From contig NZ_KB905813.1 of NCBI RefSeq assembly GCF_000381025.1, forward strand, positions 248,001 to 312,000: a stretch of DNA of 64,000 nt, read 5' to 3'. This document shows, piece after piece, positions 26,595 through 35,564 of the stretch (the first letter of the stretch is position 1; each line of letters opens with the position of its first letter). The notes beneath the pieces were generated by a model, which was not told where the DNA came from, did not search any database, and saw nothing but the letters and a program-made list of their open reading frames with translations. Origin of the DNA: Streptomyces sulphureus DSM 40104. Lineage in GTDB: Bacteria; Actinomycetota; Actinomycetes; Streptomycetales; Streptomycetaceae. The translations under genes were made by a program, and so were the position numbers.

Positions 26595-29420
26595 ATGACC
26601 GACGACCTCTCCCCAGCAGAGCGTTACGCTGCCGCGCGCAGGCGGGCGGCGGAGCAGGCCACCGCTCTCGCTCCCTTCCAGGACCTGTACGACTTCGACC
26701 TCGACGGCTTCCAGATCGAGGCCTGCCAGTCCCTCGAGGCCGGCTCCGGGGTGCTCGTCGCCGCGCCGACCGGCTCGGGCAAGACCATCGTCGGCGAGTT
26801 CGCCGTCCACCTGGCCCTCTCCCAGGGCCGCAAGTGCTTCTACACGACGCCGATCAAGGCGCTCTCCAACCAGAAGTACGGCGACCTCGTGAAGCGGTAC
26901 GGCGCGCAGAAGGTCGGCCTGCTCACCGGGGACAACAGCGTCAACTCCGAGGCGCCGATCGTCGTGATGACGACAGAGGTGCTGCGGAACATGCTCTACG
27001 CGGGCTCTCAGTCGCTCATCGGTCTCGGGTACGTCGTGATGGACGAGGTGCACTACCTCTCCGACCGCTTCCGGGGCGCAGTGTGGGAGGAAGTGATCAT
27101 CCACCTTCCCGAGTCGGTCACGCTCGTCTCGCTCTCCGCGACCGTCTCCAACGCGGAGGAGTTCGGGGACTGGCTCGACACCGTCCGCGGTGACACAAAG
27201 GTGATCGTCTCCGAGCACCGGCCGGTCCCGCTGTGGCAGCACGTGCTCGCGGGGCGGCGGATGTACGACCTCTTCGAGGAGAAGGGGGAGAAGAAGGAGG
27301 TCAACCCCGATCTGGTGCGCATGGCGCGGATGGAGAACACCCGCCCCACCAGCGTCAGGGACCGGCGTCGCGGCGGCCGCCCCAAGCGCGAGGCCGACCG
27401 GGAGCGGGAACGGCGGCAGCGTGCTCGGATCTGGACACCCAGCCGACCCGAAGTGATCGACAGGCTCGACGCCGAGGGGCTCCTCCCGGCGATCACCTTC
27501 ATCTTCAGCCGCGCCGGCTGCGAGGCGGCCGTCCAGCAGTGCCTCGCCGCAGGACTGCGGCTCAACGACAACGCCGGGCGCGCCCGTGTGCGCCAGATCG
27601 TCGAGGAGCGCACGGCCGACATCCCCGACGCCGACCTCCACGTCCTCGGCTACTACGAGTGGCTGGAGGGGCTGGAGCGCGGCATAGCCGCACACCACGC
27701 GGGGATGCTTCCCACCTTCAAGGAGGTCGTCGAGGAGCTCTTCGTCCGCGGCCTCGTGAAGGCGGTCTTCGCCACGGAGACGCTCGCGCTCGGCATCAAC
27801 ATGCCTGCGCGGTCCGTGGTGTTGGAGAAGCTCGTCAAGTGGAACGGCGAGCAGCACGCCGACATCACGCCCGGCGAGTACACGCAGCTCACGGGGCGCG
27901 CGGGGCGCCGGGGCATCGACGTCGAGGGGCACGCGGTCGTGCTCTGGCAGCGCGGGATGGACCCGGGGGTCGTGGCCGGGCTCGCGGGAGCGCGTACCTA
28001 TCCGCTGCGCTCCTCGTTCAAGCCGTCGTACAACATGGCGGTGAACCTCGTCGGCCAGTTCGGGCGCCACCGCTCGCGCGAGCTGCTGGAGACGTCGTTC
28101 GCGCAGTTCCAGGCCGACCGCTCGGTGGTCGGGATCTCGCGCCAGATCCAGCGCAACGAGGAGGGCCTGGAGGGGTATCGCACGTCGATGACGTGCCACC
28201 TCGGTGACTTCGGGGAGTACGCGGAGCTGCGCCGCCGGCTCAAGGACCGCGAGACGGAGCTGGCGAAGCAGGGCACGGCGCAGCGCAGGGCGCAGGCAGC
28301 CGCGTCGCTGGAGAAGCTGAAGCCGGGCGACGTCATCCACGTCCCGACGGGGAAGTTCGCCGGGCTCGCACTCGTCCTCGACCCGGGCACCGGCGGTTCG
28401 CCGCAGGGTCCTGGGCACCGGCGCAGGGCGGGCGGCCACGACGACCACCCGGAGGGCCCGCGTCCGCTCGTCCTCACTGCCCAACGGCAGGTGAAGCGGT
28501 TGGCGTTGATCGACTTCCCGGCCGCCGTCGAGCCGTTCGAGCGGATGCGTATCCCGCGCTCGTTCAACCCGCGCAGCCCGCAGTCCCGCCGTGACCTCGC
28601 TTCGGCCCTGCGCACCAAGGCCGGCCACTACGCGCCTCCGCGCCACAGGCGCCGTCGCTCGGAGGCCGCCGAGGACGAGGAGATCGCACGCCTGCGCCGG
28701 GAGATCCGCCAGCATCCCTGCCACGGCTGCGAGGAGCGCGAGGACCATGCACGGTGGGCGGAGCGCTACCACCGACTGAAGCGGGACACGCGGCAGTTGG
28801 AGCGACGCGTGGAGGGGCGCACCAACACGATCGCGCGCACCTTCGACCGCGTCTACGCCCTCCTCTCCGATCTCGACTACCTCGAAGGCGACCACGTCAC
28901 CGACGACGGCAAGGTCCTCGCCCGCCTCTACGGCGAGCTCGACCTCCTCGCCTCCGAGTGCCTGCGCGAGGGCGTCTGGGAGGGGCTTCCGCCGTCGGAG
29001 CTCGCCGCGTGCATCTCGGCGCTCGTCTTCGAGGCGCGCAGCGGCGACGACGCGATGCCGCCCAAGCTGCCGGGTGGCAGGGCCCGTTCGGCGCTGGGCG
29101 AGATGGTCCGGATCTGGGGACGCCTCGACGCGCTGGAGGAGGAGCACCGCATCAACGCCACGGAGGGCGTGGGCCAGCGCGAGCCGGACCTCGGCTTCGC
29201 CTGGCCCGCCTACCGCTGGGCCGAGGGCCACGGCCTGGACGAGGTGCTGCGCGAGGCGGAGATGCCGGCAGGCGACTTCGTCCGCTGGTGCAAGCAGGTC
29301 CTCGACGTCCTCGGGCAGATCGCCGTCGCCGCCCCGGAGGGCGGGACGGTGCGCACCAACGCGCGCAAGGCGATGGACGCGATGAAGCGCGGGGTCGTGG
29401 CGTACACGAGCGTCGGCTGA
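26595..29420 (+). CDS. helY: Ski2/Mtr4-like DEAD/DEAH-box helicase HelY
   Basis: Large ATP-dependent RNA/DNA helicase, 941 residues. Motif I is APTGSGKT near residue 56, motif II DEVH in VVMDEVHYLSD, motif III SLSATV, and motif VI QLTGRAGRRGID. An insertion and a C-terminal DSHCT domain (about residues 770-941) resemble eukaryotic exosome helicases. ATG 26595 is favoured over 26571 because the latter lies within the inverted repeat. Position after tatC is conserved in actinobacteria. Cellular role in Streptomyces is not established; mycobacterial HelY is also poorly characterised. Confidence 0.95.
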   Translation: MTDDLSPAERYAAARRRAAEQATALAPFQDLYDFDLDGFQIEACQSLEAGSGVLVAAPTGSGKTIVGEFAVHLALSQGRKCFYTTPIKALSNQKYGDLVKRYGAQKVGLLTGDNSVNSEAPIVVMTTEVLRNMLYAGSQSLIGLGYVVMDEVHYLSDRFRGAVWEEVIIHLPESVTLVSLSATVSNAEEFGDWLDTVRGDTKVIVSEHRPVPLWQHVLAGRRMYDLFEEKGEKKEVNPDLVRMARMENTRPTSVRDRRRGGRPKREADRERERRQRARIWTPSRPEVIDRLDAEGLLPAITFIFSRAGCEAAVQQCLAAGLRLNDNAGRARVRQIVEERTADIPDADLHVLGYYEWLEGLERGIAAHHAGMLPTFKEVVEELFVRGLVKAVFATETLALGINMPARSVVLEKLVKWNGEQHADITPGEYTQLTGRAGRRGIDVEGHAVVLWQRGMDPGVVAGLAGARTYPLRSSFKPSYNMAVNLVGQFGRHRSRELLETSFAQFQADRSVVGISRQIQRNEEGLEGYRTSMTCHLGDFGEYAELRRRLKDRETELAKQGTAQRRAQAAASLEKLKPGDVIHVPTGKFAGLALVLDPGTGGSPQGPGHRRRAGGHDDHPEGPRPLVLTAQRQVKRLALIDFPAAVEPFERMRIPRSFNPRSPQSRRDLASALRTKAGHYAPPRHRRRRSEAAEDEEIARLRREIRQHPCHGCEEREDHARWAERYHRLKRDTRQLERRVEGRTNTIARTFDRVYALLSDLDYLEGDHVTDDGKVLARLYGELDLLASECLREGVWEGLPPSELAACISALVFEARSGDDAMPPKLPGGRARSALGEMVRIWGRLDALEEEHRINATEGVGQREPDLGFAWPAYRWAEGHGLDEVLREAEMPAGDFVRWCKQVLDVLGQIAVAAPEGGTVRTNARKAMDAMKRGVVAYTSVG

Positions 29421-29443
29421 ACCTGCGCCTCGCGCGGGGTGTC

Positions 29444-29513
29444 GACCGGGCCCCGGCGCCGCACGCCACGGCTGCGACTGCACCGCCGAGCCGTGCGGGG
29501 CCGGTGCCCGGTC
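29444..29513. terminator. Long bidirectional hairpin between helY and the siderophore-interacting protein gene
   Basis: A large imperfect inverted repeat spans the 116-bp gap between convergent genes. The core is CACGGCT (29467-29473) with AGCCGTG (29489-29495), and outer arms GACCGGGC and GCCCGGTC extend it at 29444 and 29513. It should terminate transcription from both directions. Confidence 0.75.
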
Positions 29514-29536
29514 ACCGTGCCCCCGCGGCCCCTGCC

Positions 29537-30403
29537 CTAGCGGCCGGCCGGAGCGCTGACGGTTCCGCCGCTCTCCTGCTCCGCCTCGACCTGTGCGTTC
29601 CACTCCCGCTTCGCCGCCTGCCAGCCGTCCTCGTCGGAGCCGAGGCGCCAGTACCCGGAGACGGAGAGCCATTCCCTCGGCACCTGGCGCTCGACGCGCA
29701 GGTACCGTCGGAGCTCCTTGACGAAGCCGGCCTCCCCGTGCACGAACGCCTGCAAGTCGCCCTGGGGCCAGTCGAGTTCGCGCACCGCCCGGGTGAGCAA
29801 CGAGCCGACCCGCGCCGCGCCCCGGTGCAGCCACACGAGCTCGGCACCTTCGGGCACCGTCAGCTTCTGCTCCTCCTCGGGCCCTGCCACCTCGACGAGG
29901 ACGCTGGCCCGTGCGCCCTCCGGCATCTCTTCGAGCGACGCGGCGATGGCGGGCAGCGCGCTCTCGTCACCGGCGAGGAGGTGCCAGTCGGCCTCGGGGG
30001 AGGGGCGGTACGCGCCGCCGGGGCCGGCGAAAACCAGCTCGTCGCCGGGGCGGGCGGCCTCCGCCCAGGGCCCGGCGATCCCTTCGTCGCCGTGGACCAC
30101 GAAGTCGATGGCGAGCTCGCGCAGTTGGGGGTCCCAGGAGCGCACGGTGTACGTCCTCGTGAGCGGCCACTCGTGCCGGGGGAGTTCGGCGCGTGCCTGG
30201 GCCAGGTCGAAGGGCTGCGGGTAGGTGACCTCGGGCCGGGGGAAGACGAGCTTGACGTAGTGGTCGGTGAACTCCCCGGCGGCGAAGGCGGAGAGCCCTT
30301 CGCCGCCGAGGACCACCCGCACCATGTGCGGGGTGAGTCGCTCCGTGTGCAGCACCGTCGCGCGGTGCTGCTGCGGCTGCTTGCGGGCGGGACGATCGGG
30401 CAC
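29537..30403 (-). CDS. Siderophore-interacting protein (FAD/NAD(P)H ferric-siderophore reductase family)
   Basis: Cytoplasmic flavin reductase of the ViuB/SIP family that releases iron from imported siderophores by reduction. The FAD-binding domain carries WPLTRTYTVRSWD (RxYTxR motif, about residue 85) and GPWAEAARPGDELVFAGPGG. The C-terminal NAD(P)H domain has HLLAGDESALPAIAASLEEM and FVHGEAGFVKELRRYL. It is 288 residues from GTG 30403, five bases after GGAGG. An iron box 32 bases upstream predicts repression by a DtxR/IdeR-type regulator when iron is plentiful. No siderophore biosynthesis or transport genes adjoin it. Confidence 0.94.
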   Translation of the reverse strand: MPDRPARKQPQQHRATVLHTERLTPHMVRVVLGGEGLSAFAAGEFTDHYVKLVFPRPEVTYPQPFDLAQARAELPRHEWPLTRTYTVRSWDPQLRELAIDFVVHGDEGIAGPWAEAARPGDELVFAGPGGAYRPSPEADWHLLAGDESALPAIAASLEEMPEGARASVLVEVAGPEEEQKLTVPEGAELVWLHRGAARVGSLLTRAVRELDWPQGDLQAFVHGEAGFVKELRRYLRVERQVPREWLSVSGYWRLGSDEDGWQAAKREWNAQVEAEQESGGTVSAPAGR

Positions 30404-30434
30404 GTGGGCCTCCAGCGACTGCGGCGACGGCAAC

Positions 30435-30453
30435 TTAGGTATACCTAACCGTA
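30435..30453 (-). promoter_or_regulatory. Iron box (DmdR1/IdeR-type operator)
   Basis: TTAGGTATACCTAA at 30435-30448 is a perfect 14-bp palindrome. The 19-base window from 30435 matches TTAGGTTAGGCTAACCTAA at 13 of 19 positions. It lies 32 bases upstream of the siderophore-interacting protein start, where a repressor would block transcription. Confidence 0.8.
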
Positions 30454-30527
30454 CCTGTAGTGGCCGTTGTGTCGCGCAACGAGGTGGCGTGCTCCACACG
30501 GTTCCGGTCGCGGCCGCCGTGCTGCCC

Positions 30528-31493
30528 CTACTCTCCGGCGTTCTCCCCGAGCGCTGAAAGCAGGCGCTCCAACGAACCGCCCAGGCCCCAGCGTTCGGCG
30601 AGCGCGGCGAGCGCTTCGGGGTGGCGCGCTGCGCCGGGCACCGTCGCGTCGTGCGCGGGCAGGTCGACGTCCCTGGCGACCCTGACGACGTCGGGCGCGA
30701 CGTCGAGGTAGTCGCTCGCCTCGTGGAGCCTGCGGCGCTGCGCCGGGGTGAGCGCCGAGGCGGGGTCGTCGACGGCGGCACGGATCGCACCCAGATCGCC
30801 GTAGGTCTCCAGCAGCCGCGCCGCCGTCTTCTCGCCGATGCCCCGCACGCCGGGGAGGCCGTCGCTCGGATCGCCGCGCAGCAGCGCGAGATCGGCGTAG
30901 CTGCGCCCGTCCACGCCGTACTTGGCGCGCAGCGCCGCCTCGTCGTAGACGTCCAGGTTGCCCACGCCCTTGACGGGGTAGAGGATGCGGACGCCGCGGG
31001 CGTCGTCGACGAGCTGGAAGAGGTCGCGGTCGCCCGTGACGACGTCGACCGGCCCCGTGGCGCGCGCCGAGAGCGTGCCGATGACGTCGTCGGCCTCGTA
31101 CCCGGCTGCGCCGATCCGCGCCAGGCCCAGCGCGTCGAGTACCTGCTCGATCACGGGCACCTGGGGAGCGAGGGTGTCCGGCGTCTCCTCGACGTCGACG
31201 CCGCCGGGTCCCGCGTCCGGCTCGGCGACCCGGTGGGCCTTGTAGCTCGGGAGCAGCTCGACTCTCCACTGGGGGCGCCAGTCGGCGTCCATGCAGGCGA
31301 CGAGGGCGTCCGGGCGGTGGTCGCGGAGGAGCCTGGCGAGGAAGTCGAGGAGGCCCCGCACGGCGTTGACGGGGGTGCCGTCGGGGCTGCGCACGCTCTC
31401 GGGGACGCCGAAGTAGGCCCGGAAGTAGAGCGAGGCCGTGTCGAGGAGCATCAGCTTCGGCAACGATGCGGTGTCGGTTGTGTTGGTCGTCAC
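30528..31493 (-). CDS. 5'-3' exonuclease, FEN1/PolA-type nuclease domain
   Basis: Stand-alone homologue of the 5'-nuclease domain of DNA polymerase I, probably processing flaps and RNA primers. The metal-binding acidic motifs are LMLLDTASLYFRAYFG at the start, ALVACMDADW, GYEADDVIGTLSA and VVTGDRDLFQLV, followed by the helix-3-turn/helix-hairpin-helix DGLPGVRGIGEKTAARLLE. GTG 31493 gives 321 residues; an in-frame ATG at 31562 would add a non-conserved leader. No DNA polymerase domain is attached. Genes on both sides are unrelated. Confidence 0.93.
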   Translation of the reverse strand: MTTNTTDTASLPKLMLLDTASLYFRAYFGVPESVRSPDGTPVNAVRGLLDFLARLLRDHRPDALVACMDADWRPQWRVELLPSYKAHRVAEPDAGPGGVDVEETPDTLAPQVPVIEQVLDALGLARIGAAGYEADDVIGTLSARATGPVDVVTGDRDLFQLVDDARGVRILYPVKGVGNLDVYDEAALRAKYGVDGRSYADLALLRGDPSDGLPGVRGIGEKTAARLLETYGDLGAIRAAVDDPASALTPAQRRRLHEASDYLDVAPDVVRVARDVDLPAHDATVPGAARHPEALAALAERWGLGGSLERLLSALGENAGE

Positions 31494-31749
31494 GCGCCCG
31501 ATGATGCCCGACGGAGGAAGCGGACGGTCCCCGAGCAGCCTCTGAGCAGGAATTCTGTGCACCGTGCATCGAAGTGCGTAAAGATTGGGTCACGTCTTGT
31601 TTGGACTGGTGGGCTCCGAGCAGGCGCGGCCTGGTGCGCCTCTGATGTAAGGTGCGTAGTTCTGGTATGCACCTTTTACTGTTGAAGTGTGCTGTTTCTC
31701 CCCTGAGAGGGGTGCCGGGTTTTTCTGTCGTCTGACCCAAGAGGTGAAT
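31494..31749 (+). promoter_or_regulatory. Upstream region of the glycine betaine transporter operon
   Basis: A 256-bp divergent gap that is AT-rich for this genome. It includes the inverted repeat at 31649-31675 and, further on, CCCCT-GAG-AGGGG at 31696-31708 followed by GCCGGGTTTTT, which looks like a small terminator or attenuator ahead of the ribosome binding site AGAGG. I see no open reading frame. Control by osmotic stress is expected from the transporter family but not proven here. Confidence 0.5.
31649..31675 (+). repeat. Inverted repeat AAGGTGC-N13-GCACCTT
   Basis: Perfect 7-bp arms separated by 13 bases, then TTACT, about 75 bases upstream of the opuAA start. The spacing suits a dimeric regulator or a weak RNA hairpin. 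Confidence 0.5.
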
Positions 31750-32847
31750 GTGTCTAGGCTCAAAGCCGAGCACTTGTACAAGGTCTTCGGACGAAGGCCA
31801 GAAGAAGCGGTGTCCCGGCTCCAGCAGGGGGCGGATCGCGAGGAGCTGCGCGGCGAGGGCACTACTGCGGCCGTCGTCGACGCTTCCTTCGAGGTCGAAG
31901 AGGGCCACATCTTCGTGGTGATGGGCCTGTCAGGCTCCGGCAAGTCCACGCTGCTCCGGATGCTCAACGGACTGCTGCCGCCCACCTCGGGCCGTGTGCT
32001 CTTCGACGGGCAGGAGGTCACGTCGCTCCCTCCGAAGGAGCTGCGTGAGGTCCGCTCGAAGCAGATCAGCATGGTCTTCCAGCACTTCGCGCTCTTCCCG
32101 CACCGCAGCGTGATGGAGAACGCCGCCTACGGGCTCGAGGTCCAGGGCGTCCCGCGCGAGGAGCGGCAGGAGCGTGCGCTGGAGGCGCTCGAGCTGGCCG
32201 GGCTGAAGGGCTGGGAGAAGTCCTGGCCCGACGAGCTCTCCGGCGGTATGCAGCAGCGCGTCGGCCTGGCTCGTGCGCTCGCGACCGACGCCGAGCTGAT
32301 GCTCATGGACGAGTCGTTCAGCGCGCTCGACCCGCTGATCCGCCGCGATATGCAGGACCAACTGCTCGAACTGCAGAAGACGTTGAAGAAGACGATCGTC
32401 TTCATCACCCACGACCTCAACGAGGCCATGCGCCTCGGTGACCGGATCGCGGTGATGCGCGACGGCCGCATCGTCCAGACGGGGACGGCCGAGGACATCC
32501 TCGTGCGTCCCGCCAATGACTACGTGGCCTCCTTTATTCAGGATGTCGACCGCTCCCGGGTGCTCACCGCGGGTTCGATCATGGAGGGCCGCCGGGGAGG
32601 TGCCTCGGTCGACGGCGCGGGGAGTGCCCACGTCACGGCCGAAACCCCCCTCGCCGACCTCTTCAACCCGCTCGCCAGTGACGACGCCGAGATGGTCGTC
32701 ACCGACGAGAACGGCACCCCGGTCGGCGTCGTCGACCGCGAGCGGCTGCTCAGCGCGCTCGCCGAAGAGCCACAGGTCGCGCAGGGCTCCAACGGGCCGC
32801 GCGACGGAGAACAGGAGGACGGGACAGAGGTGAAGGCAGGTGCCTGA
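31750..32847 (+). CDS. opuAA: Glycine betaine/proline ABC transporter ATP-binding protein
   Basis: ATPase of an osmoprotectant importer (OpuAA/ProV type). Walker A is GLSGSGKST near residue 60, the Q-loop lies in ISMVFQHFALFPHRSV, the signature is LSGGMQQRVGLARAL and Walker B LMLMDESFSALD. The N-terminal extension (VSRLKAEHLYKVFGRRPEEA) is family-typical. A CBS-type region, which senses ionic strength in characterised OpuA, is shortened and occupies about residues 280-345. GTG 31750 follows AGAGG. The stop overlaps the next start by 8 bases, so ATPase and permease are translationally coupled. Confidence 0.95.
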   Translation: MSRLKAEHLYKVFGRRPEEAVSRLQQGADREELRGEGTTAAVVDASFEVEEGHIFVVMGLSGSGKSTLLRMLNGLLPPTSGRVLFDGQEVTSLPPKELREVRSKQISMVFQHFALFPHRSVMENAAYGLEVQGVPREERQERALEALELAGLKGWEKSWPDELSGGMQQRVGLARALATDAELMLMDESFSALDPLIRRDMQDQLLELQKTLKKTIVFITHDLNEAMRLGDRIAVMRDGRIVQTGTAEDILVRPANDYVASFIQDVDRSRVLTAGSIMEGRRGGASVDGAGSAHVTAETPLADLFNPLASDDAEMVVTDENGTPVGVVDRERLLSALAEEPQVAQGSNGPRDGEQEDGTEVKAGA

Positions 32848-35458
32848 CTTCCACCCCGGAGAGTGGGTCGAGAGCGCGGTCGACTGGCTGCAGGGGCATC
32901 TCGCCTGGCTCTTCGACTTCATCAACTCGGTTCTCACCGGTCTGTACGACGGTGTCAACGCCGTGCTCGGCGGGGGCGAACCGCTGCTGATGGCCGGCAT
33001 CTTCGCCGTGATCGCGTTCTGGCTGAGGGGATTGCTGGGAGCAGTCGCCACCTTCGTCGGATTCGCCCTGATCGACTCGTTCGGTCTGTGGAGCGACGCG
33101 ATGTCGACGCTGTCGCTGGTCATCGCCGCAGCGGTGATAACCATCGCGATCGCCGTACCGCTCGGTATCTGGGCAGCCCGGAACAAGGCCGTCAGCGGAG
33201 TGCTCCGCCCGGTCCTCGACGTGATGCAGACGATGCCTGCGTTCGTCTACCTGATTCCGGGCGTCATGTTCTTCTCGATCGGTACGACGCCCGGTCTGAT
33301 CGCCACGATCATCTTCTCGATGCCGCCCGGCGTCCGCATGACCGAGCTCGGCGTGCGGCAGGTCGACGGCGAGCTCGTCGAGGCGGCCGAGGCGTTCGGC
33401 ACCAGCCCGCGGGAGACCCTCACCAGGGTCCAGTTCCCGCTGGCGCTCCCGACGATCATGGCCGGTATCAACCAGGTCATCATGCTCGCGCTCTCGATGG
33501 TCGTCATCGCCGGCATGTCCGGTGCCTCCGGCCTCGGTGAGCGGGTCTACGCGGCGGTGACGCAGGTCCAGGTGGGTCTCGGCGTCGAGTCCGGCATCGC
33601 CGTCGTCATTCTCGCGATGTACCTCGACCGCATGACGGGCGCGCTCAACCAGCGCGTCTCGCCGCTCGGCCGGCGTGCTGCGGCCAAGGCCGCCGCTGCC
33701 TTGGGCAGCATGCGCTTCGTCAGGTACAAGCCGGGCACCGCCGTCGCGCTCAGCGGCGTCGTGGTCCTGGCGCTCGTCGCCGGCGGGATCAACATCGCCG
33801 GCAGCGGGGACGACGACACCGCAGGCGGCGGCTCGTCCAACGTCGGCAAGGGCGAAAAGGTCAGCATGGGGTACATCCCGTGGGACGAGGGCATCGCCAC
33901 CACGTACCTCTGGAAGGAGCTGCTCGAGCAGCGCGGCTACAAGCCCGACGTCAAGCAGCTCGACGCCGGCCCGCTGTACTCCGGTATCGCGCAGGGCGAC
34001 GTCGACTTCCAGACGGACGCCTGGCTCCCGACCACCCACGAGCAGTACTGGAGCAAGTACAAGTCGAAGATGGAGGACCTGGGCGACTGGTACGGTCCCA
34101 CGTCGCTCGAGCTGGCGACCCCCGAGTACGTCAAGGGCATCAACTCCCTTGAGGACTTGAAGGGTCAGGGCAAGAAGTTCAACGGCAAGATCATCGGCAT
34201 CGAGTCCAGCGCGGGCGAGATGAAGATCCTCAAGGACAAGGTGCTCCCCGAGTACGGCCTTGAGGGCGAGTACGACGTGGTCTCGTCGAGCACCTCCTCG
34301 ATGCTCGCCGAGCTGAAGCGCTCGTACCAGAAGAAGGAGCCCGTCGTCGTCACGCTCTGGTCGCCGCACTGGGCGTACAACGAGTACGACCTGACGAAGC
34401 TGAAGGACCCGAAGGGCGCCTTCGGTGAGGGCGAGAAGCTCCACACCGTCTCGCGCAAGGGCTTCTCCGAGGAGAACCCGACGGTCGCCTCCTGGCTCTC
34501 CAACTTCAAGATGACGGAGAACGAGCTGACGTCGCTGGAGAACGAGATCCAGAACGCGCCCAAGGGGCAGGAGCAGGAAGGCGTCAAGACCTGGCTGAAG
34601 GACAACCCGGACTTCGCCGACAAGGCGGCTCCGGTCCCCGGCGGTGACGTCAAGAAGGGCAAGGACGCGGGGAAGCCCGTCAACATGGGCTTCTTCCCGT
34701 GGGACGAGGCGATCGCGACGACGTACCTCTGGGAGAACGTCCTGGAGGACCGCGGCTACAAGCCGAACGTCAAGCAGCTCGACCCGGGCCCGCTCTACAC
34801 CTCGCTCGCCCAGGGCGAGATGGACTTCCAGACGGACGGTTGGCTACCGACCACGCACGAGCAGTACTGGAAGAAGTACGGCTCGAAGATGTCCGACCTG
34901 GGCGCCTGGTACGACGAGACCTCCCTGGAGCTGTCGACCCCCGAGTACGTCAAGGGGATCAACTCGATGGAGGACCTCAAGGGCAAGGGCGATCTCTTCG
35001 ACAACAAGATCACCGGCATCGAGTCGAGCGCCGGTGAGATGAAGATCCTCAAGGATGTGCTCAAGGAGTACGACCTCGACAAGGAGTACAAGGTCGTCTC
35101 TTCCAGCACTTCCTCGATGATCGCCGAGGTCGAGCGCTCGGTGAAGCAGAAGAAGCCCGTCCTGGCGACGACTTGGTCTCCGCACTGGGTCTACAACAAG
35201 TACCCGCTGAAGAAGATCAAGGACCCGAAGGGCGCGTGGGGCGAGGGCGACTCGATCCGCGTGACCGCCAAGAAGGACTTCAAGAAGGACTTCCCCGAGC
35301 TGCACGGCTGGCTGAAGGACTTCAAGATGTCCGAGGACGACCTCAACTCCCTTGAAGCCGAGATCCAGAACGGCGCCAAGGGCGAGGAGAAGAAGTCGGT
35401 TCGCAAGTGGATGGACGCCCGGCCCGGGCTCGTCGACAAGCTTGCACCGGTGAAGTGA
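32840..35458 (+). CDS. Glycine betaine ABC transporter permease fused to two tandem substrate-binding domains
   Basis: Single 872-residue polypeptide combining the channel and receptor of an osmoprotectant importer. Residues about 1-285 are an OpuAB/ProW permease with the EAA-like loop (EAAEAFGTSPRETLTRVQFPLALPT region). A further hydrophobic segment near 297-318 tethers the receptor part. Two OpuAC domains then follow, starting near 343 (MGYIPWDEGIATTYLW) and 616 (MGFFPWDEAIATTYLW), a 273-residue repeat period. Both keep the aromatic cage segments PWDE, WLPTTHEQYW and WSPHW, so both look able to bind betaine. The gene overlaps opuAA by 8 bases and ends before a 14-bp terminator. Confidence 0.95.
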   Translation: MPDFHPGEWVESAVDWLQGHLAWLFDFINSVLTGLYDGVNAVLGGGEPLLMAGIFAVIAFWLRGLLGAVATFVGFALIDSFGLWSDAMSTLSLVIAAAVITIAIAVPLGIWAARNKAVSGVLRPVLDVMQTMPAFVYLIPGVMFFSIGTTPGLIATIIFSMPPGVRMTELGVRQVDGELVEAAEAFGTSPRETLTRVQFPLALPTIMAGINQVIMLALSMVVIAGMSGASGLGERVYAAVTQVQVGLGVESGIAVVILAMYLDRMTGALNQRVSPLGRRAAAKAAAALGSMRFVRYKPGTAVALSGVVVLALVAGGINIAGSGDDDTAGGGSSNVGKGEKVSMGYIPWDEGIATTYLWKELLEQRGYKPDVKQLDAGPLYSGIAQGDVDFQTDAWLPTTHEQYWSKYKSKMEDLGDWYGPTSLELATPEYVKGINSLEDLKGQGKKFNGKIIGIESSAGEMKILKDKVLPEYGLEGEYDVVSSSTSSMLAELKRSYQKKEPVVVTLWSPHWAYNEYDLTKLKDPKGAFGEGEKLHTVSRKGFSEENPTVASWLSNFKMTENELTSLENEIQNAPKGQEQEGVKTWLKDNPDFADKAAPVPGGDVKKGKDAGKPVNMGFFPWDEAIATTYLWENVLEDRGYKPNVKQLDPGPLYTSLAQGEMDFQTDGWLPTTHEQYWKKYGSKMSDLGAWYDETSLELSTPEYVKGINSMEDLKGKGDLFDNKITGIESSAGEMKILKDVLKEYDLDKEYKVVSSSTSSMIAEVERSVKQKKPVLATTWSPHWVYNKYPLKKIKDPKGAWGEGDSIRVTAKKDFKKDFPELHGWLKDFKMSEDDLNSLEAEIQNGAKGEEKKSVRKWMDARPGLVDKLAPVK
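33863..35449 (+). repeat. Tandem duplication encoding two OpuAC binding domains
   Basis: Within the permease fusion gene, two units of about 819 bases repeat head to tail (protein units from residues about 343 and 616). Long shared runs include TPEYVKGINS, GIESSAGEMKILKD, VVSSSTSSM and WLPTTHEQYW. Divergence at many sites shows the duplication is old rather than an assembly artefact. Confidence 0.85.
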
Positions 35459-35490
35459 CGCCGCTGGACTGCTAGTTCACGGTTCCCACT

Positions 35491-35537
35491 CGCGAGTGCC
35501 GCCGCCGGTCCCGCAAGGATCGCCGGCGGCACTCGCG
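35491..35537 (+). terminator. Terminator after the betaine transporter operon
   Basis: Perfect 14-bp inverted repeat CGCGAGTGCCGCCG / CGGCGGCACTCGCG, 33 bases past the stop, separating the transporter from the following gene. Confidence 0.85.
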
Positions 35538-35564
35538 TGTGCAGGGGCGCGTAGAGTGCCGGGC

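Noticed and set aside
26352..29834. Very long open frame on the minus strand opposite helY
   Set aside because: Its translation is Leu/Arg/Val/Asp-rich with no domain motifs, and the plus strand clearly encodes HelY. Such antisense frames arise from GC-rich third positions.
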